Shown piece by piece: positions 22,743 to 36,350 of a stretch of 64,000 nucleotides of DNA (its first letter is position 1; the number at the start of each line of letters is the position of its first letter). The notes beneath the pieces are model-generated. The model searched no databases, had not been told where the DNA came from, and saw nothing but the letters and a program-made list of their open reading frames with translations. The stretch covers positions 434,001 to 498,000 of the forward strand of contig RBZT01000125.1 in assembly GCA_003693705.1 (NCBI GenBank). The letters run 5' to 3'. The position numbers and the translations under genes are program-made. Origin of the DNA: Polymyxa betae (taxonomy: Eukaryota; Endomyxa; Phytomyxea; Plasmodiophorida; Plasmodiophoridae).

Positions 22743-25700
22743 ATGATCCGATCGGTGCCCTTCTCAGCAACTGGTATCAAGCGTCCTCAGAATCCTCTTC
22801 CGAATCCAGCATTGACAAAAAGGCCAAATTTGGCACCTTCGCCGGTCGTCGGTCCTGCCCCCGGTCATCATCCCAATGAGTTTACGCCGGGAGGAGCCCC
22901 AGCGCGAGATAAACCCAATCAGGCGCTCACCACATCGCGATTCGATGACGAATTCGGTGACGACTTTTTTTATGGGACCAATCTTGATAAGGTTATAGCC
23001 TTAACCGATATGGCTCTTAAAAGTTCGGGTTTGCCGCCAATGACGCTTCAATCCAAACCGATACCGATACAAACGAATTCTACTGCATTGCAACCACTTG
23101 GTGCAATGCCTCAACCTATAGCGTCATGTTCGGCTTCGATGCAAATCCCTCCAACAACAAGTTCTGTCCCAATGAAGTCTCCTGGACCGATGTCGCTCGG
23201 TCAAAAGCAGCTTCCACCAAAGCAACTCCCGACAAAACAGCCCCCGATAAAGCAGCCTGTGGTTAACCCCAATCGTTACGGGAATGGGTTCCACGATTCT
23301 GCTGCGAAACAGGGTGTACCATTTCCACACTCGATTAAGCCTAGCACTGGTCAACGTGCCTACGTCAATGGTCAGCAACAGGCAGTTTCACAAAATCCAA
23401 ACCAAGGTCCAGTGACAACGCTCTTGAATACAGCGCCTGCAACACCAACCCAACATGTCATATATACCGGTACAGAACCTTTTTATAAAATCGATGGGCT
23501 CAGGGCTAAGTCGTTGTTAGAACCTAATATTGCCTCTGTTGCTTGCGGGAAGGACTCAACACATCCATCGGATTTCTCACTAGAGGAGGAATGTAATCGT
23601 CTTCGCACAATGTACAACGAATGTAGCCAAGAACGAGGCAGGCTTCGTCTTCAGCAAGCGAGATTACAAAAACAGATTGATGACAAGGTTTTCGTTTTCA
23701 CAACTCTTTGACTTATATGCTCATTATTTGTGCAGACAAACACAGTAATCTTGCTGAGGTCGAAATTAAGTTCTCTCGAATCGCAAGTAATCTCTGGCTG
23801 CTTCTGTCATGTTTGTTGCTCATACGACTTTGCAGTTGAGCAAAACTCGTGCGGAGATGGCACATCGAGCGGCTCAGAAGAATGATGCTTATAAGGCTCA
23901 GCACGAAAGGTTGGAAGCCCAGATTAACACTCTAAATCTTGAGAGGGAATCGCTGGTTCGATTATGTCATTTCTCTTTTTTCATGTGGATTTATCGCGTT
24001 TTCAGGAGCGAGAGCTGGAAGAAATTGGACGCACTAATGAGTCTCTAACACGAGTCTGTTAATTCACGACGCCCTTTACAAAGCTAATTTTCTGTTGATG
24101 AAAGGCCTTATCGTCCGAAAGACAAGTTGTTCTGGCTCTGAAGCGACAAGTGACGGGATCAAATCACTTTAATCGGAACAATAGCTCGTCCGTTGATGAT
24201 GTATTTGGCTTTGTCCGGACATTAATGTTGCTTAGTCCAGAGAAAGATGTATCAAATCATCTTCCGCCATCCGAAGATGCTGTTGCTTGCCAAAATTCAA
24301 ACGTTTCTTTGCGAAGAGATGGCAGCTTAGGTTCGAAACTTTGCAATATTTTCTGAAATTCCTTTCTTATCTTTCTTGCCAGTTTGCAATCCAGAATCGT
24401 TTCTTAAAAAGTCCAGTATTTCAACTCAGCAAAACAGCTGCGACAGATTCCTTCCAAAAATCCTGTTTGCTATTGTCAATATACCCGTTTTTTGCACGTG
24501 TTTACTCCTTTCAGGTCAGCATCGCTGGAAGACGGGTTGCTTGAGCTTGCCCGTTGCTCTGGTATTGCAGAGCTGTACCAGAAGCTAGGCACGGGAATCG
24601 AAAACCAAATTGAGCTTCTAATTAACGGCAGCTATCCCGTCTTCTATGCTGTTCCTATTCTAAAGCCAATCATAGATTCTGGCAACACATCATTGTAATA
24701 GTAGTTTCGGATGTTTAACGGCTAAACTGAAGGTGTTCACAGCATGAGACCTGTATTGAAGGTCCTCTTCGTCCTTGTTTCACATGATTCTCGCTGTCGA
24801 CAGATCGTTCTTGGTCTTCCGAAGCTTTCAAAACCACCGCAGTCTTCTACTTGTTATTTTGGACATTTCACTCCTGAGTTGGTCCCAAGTCCTCTTTGGC
24901 CGAAGCCAGGGACATGCTTGGCTGTTTTTAAATCCAGTATGGCTCGTTTCGAAGCAACCAACAATTCCTTACGAAGGTAATATCATTTTTTGATGTTTTC
25001 TCAATCTTATTTTACAATAGCTTTTATAAACCTGAAGAAGAATCAATTGCAACCGACTTCATCGAATGTCCTGGCATTGTGAATTCGCTAATGACTGTTT
25101 TAAAGAATCCCAACAAACCTGGTTCCACTGAGGTTATTAGGTTCTCTTTGTTGATTTTACTGGAACTGTTACGTCATGCTCAAAATCCCCAGATACCAAA
25201 GTTGCAAGTAACAGTGAGCTTATTGACTGCTTTCTAAACTCATCCGTTCAGATTCAATGCTCTGTTAGACACTGGCTTGTTGCAGTCATTGTTTAATATG
25301 ACTGCAGATCTTTTTTGCCAGACGATTATTCTTATGATATTTAACCATCTTTTATGGTATGAGGATAACTTGAGATGGTTTACCAAGAACAGCTCTCAGC
25401 CATCTGCTCTGGAATGTGCTTTCAAAGCTTTGGAATTTAGGGCCAATCCCGAAGAATACCAACAAGTATATGTGTCTGTCCACAGAGAGTTTTGTGATAA
25501 TAATGCTTAGGCCACGACTTTACATCTAATGGCGATGGATCTGATTGGGTTCATTCTAGCGAAGTATGGTCAATGCGGTGTAAAGGTGATTTTCTATGGT
25601 TCAGTTAATCCCGAACAAAGAAATTTACCAGAGCAACAAGTACTACCGAAGATTGCTGCTGTAATGACGGCTGTGTTAGATATCTCTGAGACTCTTCAAT

Positions 25701-26004
25701 CAGAAAGGTAGGCTGGAACTTAGCGTTAAGATTGAATTGATCTCTCATATGCCGTGTTAGATATCAACTAGTTTACAAAGGGATCTCTCTGATTGAAACA
25801 CTTCTACTCCATGTCGACGCCACTCTACAAACAGCAGGATACAGGTTCCATTTTCTGAGCCTACTGACGCGTATCATGCAGGTCGGCGACGATTCCCTTG
25901 CCGACCATGCTAGCTGTTGCCGCCTTCAGTTGATTGAATCTGGCTGTCTGGATCTTCTTAGCAAGCCAGGTCGCAGCAACGACTCAAATAGTTTCTCTGC
26001 CTGA
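22743..26004 (+). CDS. coiled-coil and helical-repeat protein, possibly ATRIP-like
   Basis: Multi-exon gene; exon limits are only partly resolved. The first exon (22743-23689) encodes a Pro/Gln-rich disordered region with an acidic patch, FDDEFGDDFFYGTNLDKVIA (about 67-86). That patch resembles the acidic RPA-binding segment of ATRIP. A coiled coil follows (EEECNRLRTMYNECSQERGR) and continues through exons near 23760-24160 (RAEMAHRAAQKNDAYKAQH, ERELEEIGRT). Downstream exons (24520-26004) encode Leu-rich helices of HEAT/ARM character, for example FSLLILLELLRHAQNP and CRLQLIESGCLDLLSKP. Acidic N-terminus, coiled coil and helical repeats together are the ATRIP layout, the partner of ATR kinase. 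Similarity is by architecture only, so another scaffold protein is quite possible. Confidence 0.45.
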
Positions 26005-26224
26005 CTATCCCAACCACTTAATATCTATGCAGTTTTATTTATTCTCCCATATATAAACTATTACAGAAACTCTGCTCATAATCGTAAGAACTTACCTGTT
26101 AGCTCACTGCTACTCATGGATATCATTGCCGTCAACAATATACTTAGTGGGCGTGGCCAGGGTAACGTAGAGTGGCTGATAATGATGGCATTCATTTCTA
26201 GAAAGCATAATTAATCAGTTAGTG

Positions 26225-28451
26225 ATGTCTTCTGGTTCACCGCTGAGAAGAGCGGGTTCAAACTCGTCGCTGGCCGTATTAGAGTCTGGCTTTGAAGCGG
26301 CTGGCTCCGAAGAGTATCAGACCAAAGGCCAATATGCTACGTTGTTATCTAACAACAATCATGACCTTCTCATTGAAGGTGTCGTCAAATTGCTTCATGA
26401 CTTATGACCTATTTATTGTTTGTTCTGCTTAGAAGATGTCACATCCTCAGATCAAAAGCCTAACGCTTTCGTTTCTGCCCCAGTTCGCCAAGTTAACAAC
26501 AACATGCAGAAGCTTGAGAGGTGGATGTTTCGACATTTACTCAAAATTACCCTCATCTCCCAGACTTTCGTATTGCTTGTGATAAGATGTATGTAAAAAG
26601 CTATTTGGATCAACCTTCGCATGAAACTATTCTTTTAGGGTTCCATCCGAAGGCGTTCGCATTTGACAGGAACAGAAATGTCAGCATCGAGGTATGATCA
26701 ATATTTCATCTCTAAAACTCCTATCTAGCTGTCATAGGCGTTTTGTTGGTTTTCAGAAATTGCTCTGGCTGTTTGCAATACCATTGCTAACATCAATGCG
26801 TATGGTTTATCCATTGCTTTTCGGCAGACGCTCTGAGTACCTCATTTATCAGGGCACGATCGATTATGAACGCTTATGTGAGCCTTTCTTCTCTGATTCA
26901 ACTTTATATATCTAATACGATTGTATTCGCAGGATTGTATTTCTCGTAAGTTATTTCTCTATTTGCTAGCACTAATTCACGGCTAAATTATCAACTAGAT
27001 GTTTTCTGGTTGATCAATTCTCGTTTCGGCTGCAAACCGATTTTAGCGATCACGGCCCCTCTGCAACCTTCATTGTAATCCAGGCTCATACTGACCTGAC
27101 TGAAATCCTAATGCGAAGTTATTTGTCAGATTTTTTGGTATTTTTCTTTTGCAACGCAATCTACAAGTGGATTTGGTGACATCATACCGAGGAGATTTGT
27201 GTCGCAAGCTCTGACTTCAATGCAAATGCTAATTTCAGTATTATATTCCGGTCTAAAGGACTTAACATGTTTTACCAAAAAATGACCTTTATTCTCAGTT
27301 GCCATTTTTGCTGTTGGCACAACTCACATAAGAATTCAGCATGAGCTCAATGCTAGGGAGAGTGTAAGACGCGTTGAAAGTAGCTTCGACATTGAAGCAA
27401 TTACTGGAAGGTTTTCGAATCAATTCGAGAGGTGGGCTGATTCGATCGCCTGCTTTTTTCATTGATTGAGTTGTAGGTACATACCTGGATATCATCTTCT
27501 AAGTGTTTTCATTCGCAAAGCTCCTCTACTACTAACTTGTTTGACGATGCTTCTGTGTCTGCTTATTGTGATTATTTTCAAAGTCGATTTTTCTGACATT
27601 TTGCAACCAAGTGCGAAATTAGGTTGACTTTGTTGAACAAATTGCATTTTCGTGTCTGATTACCCTCTTAGTGTTTACCGCACTGTTTGTTTTGATGCTG
27701 CAATGTGCCAATTTCATCGTCGTCATGACAACTTCGTTCATACTTGTTCGTAAGATCAATGCCGAAGATGTATATTTTAATTATCGCAGTCTTATCCAAG
27801 CTTTAACATCGCGAATTCCAGGTGACGCCAGAATTTCTCATCCAGAGCTATCTTTCCACTGCATTATTGTTCGGTGGAATGTATTTCACCATTTACGTTA
27901 TTGAGGGCCCATCATCATTTCATTTGGTCCCAAGCGACCTGCAAGGAAAAAATATCGCACAACTGATATTTCACTTTGGGTAACAAGCTTCTCATCTCCG
28001 ACAGGGTAAACTAAGCACTATGATGCTTTCAGGTACTTTGCTATATCGGCGCAGACAGGATGCGGTTTTGGTGATATTTGTATGTGCCAAAATTGAATGC
28101 GAGAAAATTGACATATTTACCGTTGTGCAGATCCCTTGGTAAATGCCCAGCTAAAATGGTGTTCATTCCATCTTAGATGCTCATAGTCGATTTCAACTCG
28201 TTTAGTTGTCTCATTTCACTTCTTAGTGTCAATGATATACACCGGTAATGCTCACACCATACGGCTGGCATCATTGATTGATGTGTTTTGCCATTCCTAT
28301 AGCAATTATTCTTGGATTGGGACTTTCCAATCTGGTCGATCGGATAATTCCAGGTAGAATATTAGCTTCAGCTAAAAATCTGAATCGTCCTGTGGTGCTG
28401 CAGACAAGGCCTGTGCCACTGTCTAAATCAGACGACACCGAATCTATTTAA
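26225..28451 (+). CDS. K+ channel-like membrane protein with TGCGFGD filter
   Basis: Many-exon gene. The 3' exons 27822-27979, 28033-28079, 28131-28138, 28187-28244 and 28303-28451 close in frame. They encode an outer helix (LSTALLFGGMYFTIYVI), a pore segment (YFAISAQTGCGFGDIYP), a second helix (RLVVSFHFLVSMIYTAIIL) and GLGLSNLVDRI. This is the Ion_trans_2 layout: membrane helix, pore loop with a TxGxGD-type selectivity filter, membrane helix. Exon 28131-28138 is only 8 nt and supplies YPL right after the filter. Further hydrophobic helices lie upstream (WMFRHLLKITLISQTFVLLV near 26520-26590; FTALFVLMLQCANFIVVM near 27680), so there are probably more than two spans. The N-terminus from the ATG at 26225 and the middle exons are not resolved. 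Confidence 0.65.
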
Positions 28452-28572
28452 GTCACTTATCAGTAATAGTGACTGGGAGCTGTTTAAATATATCAATATT
28501 AAATACATATTCGAGCAGACAATTTGAACGCCTTTAGGTGCATGCACTCGACGTTAATCGATGGTTAGGCTG

Positions 28573-28941
28573 TTAGACATGAGAGAATTTTTCTGGACGC
28601 CTACTTGGTAATAACTGGACTGGAGAGGGGAATGTTGAATGGTTGCCAGGTTCTTTCGAGATAACCGGAGAAGCATAACGCACTGGAACGACGATGGTTC
28701 CTTCAACGGTCGCTTGGCCTCTAAGAAGTCTGTTATATAAGCGAAATGCTCCAAACAATAGAAGTGCTCCGATCACAATACAGATAATCCCGATGATAAC
28801 GCTTTCCGATTGAGCATGACTTGTATCGCAACCGCCTGTATTCTGGCATCCTAAACGCTGATTTTGGGCGATAACACCAGCTGCGATTACAGATCCAATT
28901 ATGATTTGTTTCCAAAGAGATTGCGGAAAAGCAATCTTCAT
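28573..28941 (-). CDS. small secretory-pathway membrane protein
   Basis: 122 residues from the ATG at 28941. An N-terminal hydrophobic segment (IIIGSVIAAGVIA) looks like a signal peptide. It is followed by a very short ectodomain with two Cys (GCQNTGGCDT) and one membrane span (VIIGIICIVIGALLLFGAF). A ~60-residue basic/Pro-containing tail ends the protein. No family recognised. It converges with the channel-like gene about 120 bp away. Confidence 0.55.
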   Translation of the reverse strand: MKIAFPQSLWKQIIIGSVIAAGVIAQNQRLGCQNTGGCDTSHAQSESVIIGIICIVIGALLLFGAFRLYNRLLRGQATVEGTIVVPVRYASPVISKEPGNHSTFPSPVQLLPSRRPEKFSHV

Positions 28942-30304
28942 GTTGTGCACCTTTTTTCGAATTCTGTATGACAAGTGACTCAACTGAACTGCACAACCGA
29001 CAATTTAAGGATGCACGCGCCACCTTATAATAGTCGGTAAATGCCGGAGTGAGATATATGCTGATTGTCAGTGATTGATGAAAACCCAAATCGATCTATT
29101 GATCGCATGCATAACGTATTACACCCACAGCTCATATGGCTATCATATCCATCAACTATGGGCTATAGTATACTCAGTGCAGTGGCCGCACTTCGTCGGT
29201 GTTAGCAGCTCCCGCGAGATTGTCATTCATGACAGGCTCGGTCAAGATTGTTTACGGTCATAACTAAAGGAAACATAATCTTCACAGTACGTATCTCAAA
29301 CGACATTCGCCATTAGAGCGATTATGAATTTCTTGAGTGTGTGATTGTCGCAGATCCGTACTCTTATTTCAGTATGTCCAAGGTTAGGGTAGGGTTAGGG
29401 CTTTAGGGTTTGTGCTTAGGGTTCAATGAGCACCACCGGTAGATTTGCGTGTGTGTTGAGGCCGCGCACTGAAATCACCCCATCTTCTATAAAATGCCAA
29501 ATTGGCAATTTCATGGTCTTTTCGAGGACAAGGGGACGTTTCAAAATACAAAATGCGACAACAAAATGCACAACTCATTTATAATTTTAGTAGGACATTC
29601 CAATTTCATTTTCTTCTGATCAGCTCCTTAACTTAAGATAAAGCGATCACATAAATCTACATAAATATCCATATAAGCAGAACCTTGTACCAATACTCAG
29701 TCTTCAGTTTCCAGGGTAGTAAAATCCAATCCAATCCAACCACCGCACAATAATATTGAAAATGCAGTTGCTGCTTTAAGGGCCAATTTTAATTCACGTT
29801 GGGTAATAACTAAGTAAAAGGTGACTAGGATATAAACACGACCTGGCCGGTCTAGGAAGATGCTGTAAGGAATATCGACGCAGTTCACTTCCTATGAACA
29901 GAATTTCGGAGCTAGATTATCGTCATGCAAACAGAATCCTAGCTTCCCAGGTCGGTCAAGCGCGAGCCTCTCCGACCGAGCTGCACAAGTTCGGATCGGA
30001 GAACATCGTGTGCATTCACATATCTCGCTCACGGTTAGCCGACGGATACTGCTGCTTGAAGGCGACAAACGCAGCTCGGTGACGACGTTTGTTCGGGTGA
30101 ATGGAATGCCTGGTGACAGAGAGAGCCATGTTGATTCGGACTGCGCAGTTTGTTTCTGCGCAGATAGGTTTGATGGAGTAGCTGCCGAAGGGGACGATTC
30201 TCGACTCCATCCGGCTACCCCGTGACGGCGTCATCACCATATCTTGGTCTCCATCTGCTACATACGTCGTCTGGCCAAGTTAGACAGCTGCAGCTGACTT
30301 CGTT
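28942..30304. other. gene-poor stretch with telomere-like tract
   Basis: About 1.36 kb without a gene I can defend. An open minus-strand frame at 29697-29888 (hydrophobic RVYILVTFYLVITQ) and several open minus frames at 30016-30240 may be fragments of an unresolved gene. The G-rich telomere-like motif at 29382-29423 is listed separately. Confidence 0.5.
29382..29423 (+). repeat. interstitial telomere-like TTAGGG/TTTAGGG tract
   Basis: The sequence contains ttaggg, tagggttaggg, tttagggtt and ttagggtt in the same orientation within 42 bp, that is four to five degenerate telomere-type units. Neighbouring bases are ordinary. It may be an internal telomere scar, a degenerate promoter telo-box cluster, or chance. 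Confidence 0.7.
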
Positions 30305-31564
30305 ATGGATGATCCAAGCAATAATTCCGGGACGGATCACGGATCCGGCACCAAACCGCAATACAGCCGTCGATCTCACTCCCTCGGTGTTCTAATTCTT
30401 CTGGTATTATCATGTTCTAATTTCAGGCTATATAATGGTAATGGTTGGCTGTTAGGCGATCTCTGCGAGTTTCGTGGGCTCGTCATTCGTGACGCAACAG
30501 CTTCAAATGCCGTTTTTCTGTTCATATTTCAACAACTCGTTTTCGTCTGTGTATATCGTGGCGTATCTCAGCAAGATGCTGATCGGACGTGACCAACAGG
30601 CTTCAGAAACTGCCGCGACAGATCTTCGGAAAGTGCATTGGCAGACTGCTAAACAGGCCATGCTATTTATGCCATTGATGTAATTCGTTTCTTCCTGATT
30701 ATCGTGGCTGACAATTTTTGCAGCTTTTCAATGTCAGTATCATTCAATTGGTCGTTGGATCACACGAGTATGTCCAACAATAGTGTTATCTGCTCTTCTT
30801 CTGGCTTCTTCGCTTTAATGTTCTCATGGGTCTTGATGCGATCACCAATTCGGCTGGTTAACATGCTGGGCGCTTTATTGACGTAGGGCTCTGAAGATTG
30901 ATCGTAAATTGTATTGCTGATCTATCCCTTCCAGAATGGTTGGCATATTCCTTGTATCGTGGTTCACAGAATCATCGCATGCTTCGTCCTCGATTGTAGG
31001 CGATGCCGCTGCCATGGTATCTGCGATTCTGAGCGGTTTCTACACTTCGCTGATTTCAAAGCGTATTCCTTCTGAAAGCCCCGTGAATATGACCCTCTTC
31101 TTCGGTTTGATCGGCATATTCGGGTGCATCGTCTTTATGCCCGGCATCTATCTTCTACATCATTTCGGAATCGAAAATAGCCTAATTCAGATTTCTGGCG
31201 CTGAAGTCGGCAAATTGTTTTTGAACGCTTGCCTGACCATTGCTGCGAATTTGATGTGGGCTAAAGCTATCCAGCTGACGTCGCCGTTTATGGCAACGAT
31301 TGGCTTAGGCATGACGACGCCACTAACCATGGTCGTTGATTTTCTTGTCCTTAGAAAGGTTATTATTCCTGAACCAACAACCAGTATTGTTTGCTCAACT
31401 TATTTTTATAGAGGTTCGGGTTGGCCTACTGTTTTGGAGTCGGCCTTGTAATTCTAGGTTATTTGGTCACAAATATTCAACATCGTAACGATGGAGAAGA
31501 CTCGTTAAAAGAAACAGACAAACCAGTCGAAAAGTGCAAGATCGAATTTGCTGAAATGGCTTGA
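30305..31564 (+). CDS. SLC35F5-like drug/metabolite-superfamily transporter
   Basis: Five exons, 30305-30403, 30456-30679, 30724-30882, 30935-31358 and 31412-31564; 352 residues. The joined N-terminal span is LGVLILL-AISASFVGSSF, followed by QMPFFCSYFNNSF. Further blocks are SLDHTSMSNNSVICSSSGFF (compare [20 protein letters not shown] in SLC35F5), MVGIFLVSW, MTLFFGLIGIFGCIVFMPGI and GLGMTTPLTMVVDFL. About ten hydrophobic spans are present, as expected for EamA-type transporters of the SLC35F subgroup. Substrate is unknown. The tail is short, polar and Lys/Glu-rich. Confidence 0.8.
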
Positions 31565-31741
31565 TTTAATTTATTGAATATATGATATATCTCACTGTTA
31601 GGTACCTACTAAACGTTCACAGATTTGCAGATTTTTTTTATGTGTAACGTGAAATGTACTGGAACATCAGCGGCCCTCTGAAGAACCTTAACGCTGTCTG
31701 ATTAAGCAGAACTATCATCGTTTAATAGAATTAGAAGTGGA

Positions 31742-34043
<2,302 letters not shown>

Positions 34044-35283
34044 GATGACAGTGATAACTGATGCCGAGTAACCGAATATCGAGTATGAGATGTTCTTCGG
34101 ACCACAAGTCTCTCTACACTCTACACAGTGAAAAGCGCCGCGTTGCCCCGTTCTCCGTGCCACTGCGCGAACTGTGCCCTCCCCACACTGGTCTGCAAAA
34201 AACAATAGAGGCTTGATTATATCAAGCCTTGACGGTGTAGCCTTTAAAGTCGGCCATACTGTGCAATTGGAGGCTGCCTTCTGATTTTGCTTTGTCTGGT
34301 GGTCCATACAGCATGCTGTCTATTCCAGCGCTTGCATAACAACTTTACGTATCAGCAATGCTAATAAAGTAGTGCCTTCTGTACTGAAAAACTTTCATGA
34401 TCTGAAAACCTCAAAAACGTTATAGTCAATTCCGGTTTATTGAGTACTGTATGGCCAGTATGGGTGACGAGAATTAACTGGGCATTCTCAAAAGTGCGCG
34501 ATGCCCAGTTCGAGGAATTGCAAGAATGAAGCGGTTTTCACCGTACAGCTAAAGTTGGAGGCACCGTATTAAACAGATTAAACAAAAAAATTGTGCGATT
34601 TCTGATCGAAAGTACTTGCAGAGCGATCTTGAGTCAGCATTGAAATCCATTGCTGTAGAAACAATATCTTCAAAAGCAATGCGAACGGCCAATGATCTCA
34701 TGAAGATTATTGGTCTTGTTCGGGAGACTCGCTACCTTGAACCCCTTTATCAGGGTTTGTGCTGAGGAGTTCCTTTGTTAGCCGGCCTTATCAGCGGTTA
34801 GTGCGCGACGCACAGCCAGGCATACTTTTGATTTAAAAGTAGCGCCATGGCGGAAAAAGCAGATTCGGAGAATCGTTTAATTAATTCTGTGTTTATTTAC
34901 TTTGGATGTGTACCGATACCAGTCGCTTCTTTCTGCATTTAGTTCTTCAAATGGCCTCAGCCATGAGCTGCTACGACATTCGGGAGCATTATCTACTCGG
35001 ACGGTTCTGCAAGAAAAGAGATCGTCGAACACGAACCACATGCCATTTGGGGATTTCGCTGCGATTTTTCCAACTAAAATCCCTCAATCGTTATCCAGCA
35101 TATCGTTAGCTCGTGGTCAACGTCTACGCAGTGATATAAAGTACCAAACATGGCGCACTTTCGAAAATGCCAAGTTCTGAATGCCCTGTAATTCTGGTCC
35201 CGCCCCCCTTGATATAATTGCGAACGACTTTGACTTAATGCGAGACTGAGACTGTCGAGTATTATGTTATAGCGGACGCTCTC
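34044..35283. other. gene-poor stretch with weak ORFs
   Basis: About 1.24 kb. A plus-strand frame near 34600-34765 encodes a plausible helix (SDLESALKSIAVETISSKAM) that ends YLEPLYQGLC, and a 92-codon ORF lies at 34902-35180. Neither could be joined to other exons or assigned a family. No RNA gene or repeat recognised. Confidence 0.4.
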
Positions 35284-36081
35284 ATGGTGTCAAGATGGAC
35301 AATCGTCTTGTTTGTGGTTGTCGTCGTCCAGGTTCAGTACTGTATCAGTGCGGAAGTAGATACGCATGTGAATCTGAATAAGCATCTTTTGAAACCCATG
35401 CAATCAGTTCGACCTTCATCTGAACAAGTCGCCGACTGGCTGAGTCACTTGCCATCCCTATCGATTCTCCGTAATCGCTACCAACACAATCGTCACCAAG
35501 CATCACAAGGACCACCGAGGCCAATATGTGTTAAACGTAAGCAGACACCTAATCGTTTCATACGTTTTATCAAGAAACTTCTTCCCGGTTGGACTAATTT
35601 CAGCTTTACAAGATGGTGTTTAACGCCAATATGTGGTCAAAAGCCTGATGATGATGACAGCTCCTCAACATCTTCATTCGGTTACGTAAGCGCTTGCCAG
35701 ATATCGTTACCATATGTAAGCTCTCTCAGCTCTGGCGGTGGTGATATCGTCTTGGAAATTAATCCCAACGATGGAACTTACACAATCCGTCGATTTTCAA
35801 CACCAGATTCGAGTTCTGTCTTGGAAAGCTTCTCGGGTCCACTAGAATCGATGGGTTCCAGCTTTCGATCCGCTCAGCAATCGCTCACGCCTCGACGGCT
35901 ATCGGTGGGAGAATCGAGCTTCCGGTTCGATTCGAGACCGCACAGCCCCATTCACTTCTCACCCAGCCCCATGCACTTCTCATTTGGAGAATCAAGTACC
36001 CAATGCGAGCGTATCGATGAGGAGGACGTCTCTAGCGAGCTCACGTTCCGCATACCTCCGGTATTCTGCAGTGATTTATGA
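35284..36081 (+). CDS. secreted orphan protein with signal peptide
   Basis: 265 residues, single exon. The N-terminus is a textbook signal peptide (WTIVLFVVVVVQVQYCISA, cleavage predicted after CISA near residue 23). No membrane span follows. The mature protein has a basic segment (RFIRFIKKLLPGW) and two Cys in RWCLTPICG. An acidic/Ser stretch (DDDDSSSTSS) and a Ser/Pro-rich C-terminal half with repeated HFSPSP and SFGESS elements complete it. No family recognised. A secreted structural or effector-type protein is possible, but nothing in the sequence proves export from the organism. Confidence 0.7.
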   Translation: MVSRWTIVLFVVVVVQVQYCISAEVDTHVNLNKHLLKPMQSVRPSSEQVADWLSHLPSLSILRNRYQHNRHQASQGPPRPICVKRKQTPNRFIRFIKKLLPGWTNFSFTRWCLTPICGQKPDDDDSSSTSSFGYVSACQISLPYVSSLSSGGGDIVLEINPNDGTYTIRRFSTPDSSSVLESFSGPLESMGSSFRSAQQSLTPRRLSVGESSFRFDSRPHSPIHFSPSPMHFSFGESSTQCERIDEEDVSSELTFRIPPVFCSDL

Positions 36082-36350
36082 CCTACTATAAATTCTGTAC
36101 ATACATGTACAAACACTATAGAATCGTCTTTAACCAATGGTCGTTAGGCACCACATGGTTTGCCTGCAGGCAGTAGCCTGCCCTACAGGGAGACTCCAAC
36201 ATCTTATCTGATGAACAGCAACTGGCTGAATTCACCCAAACAGACTCCTGCTGTAATGTTACAGCTGCAGCCTGCATCATTGGTTGGCTGCGCCCATCCT
36301 ACTTTGAAACTGTCTGTCTGTGTTCAGAACACAATCCAACAATTCTTCTG

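Noticed and set aside
29894-30240. Candidate zinc-finger or SET-type exon on either strand
   Set aside because: Cys-containing frames appear on both strands but none matches a domain in order, and no consistent splice sites were found.
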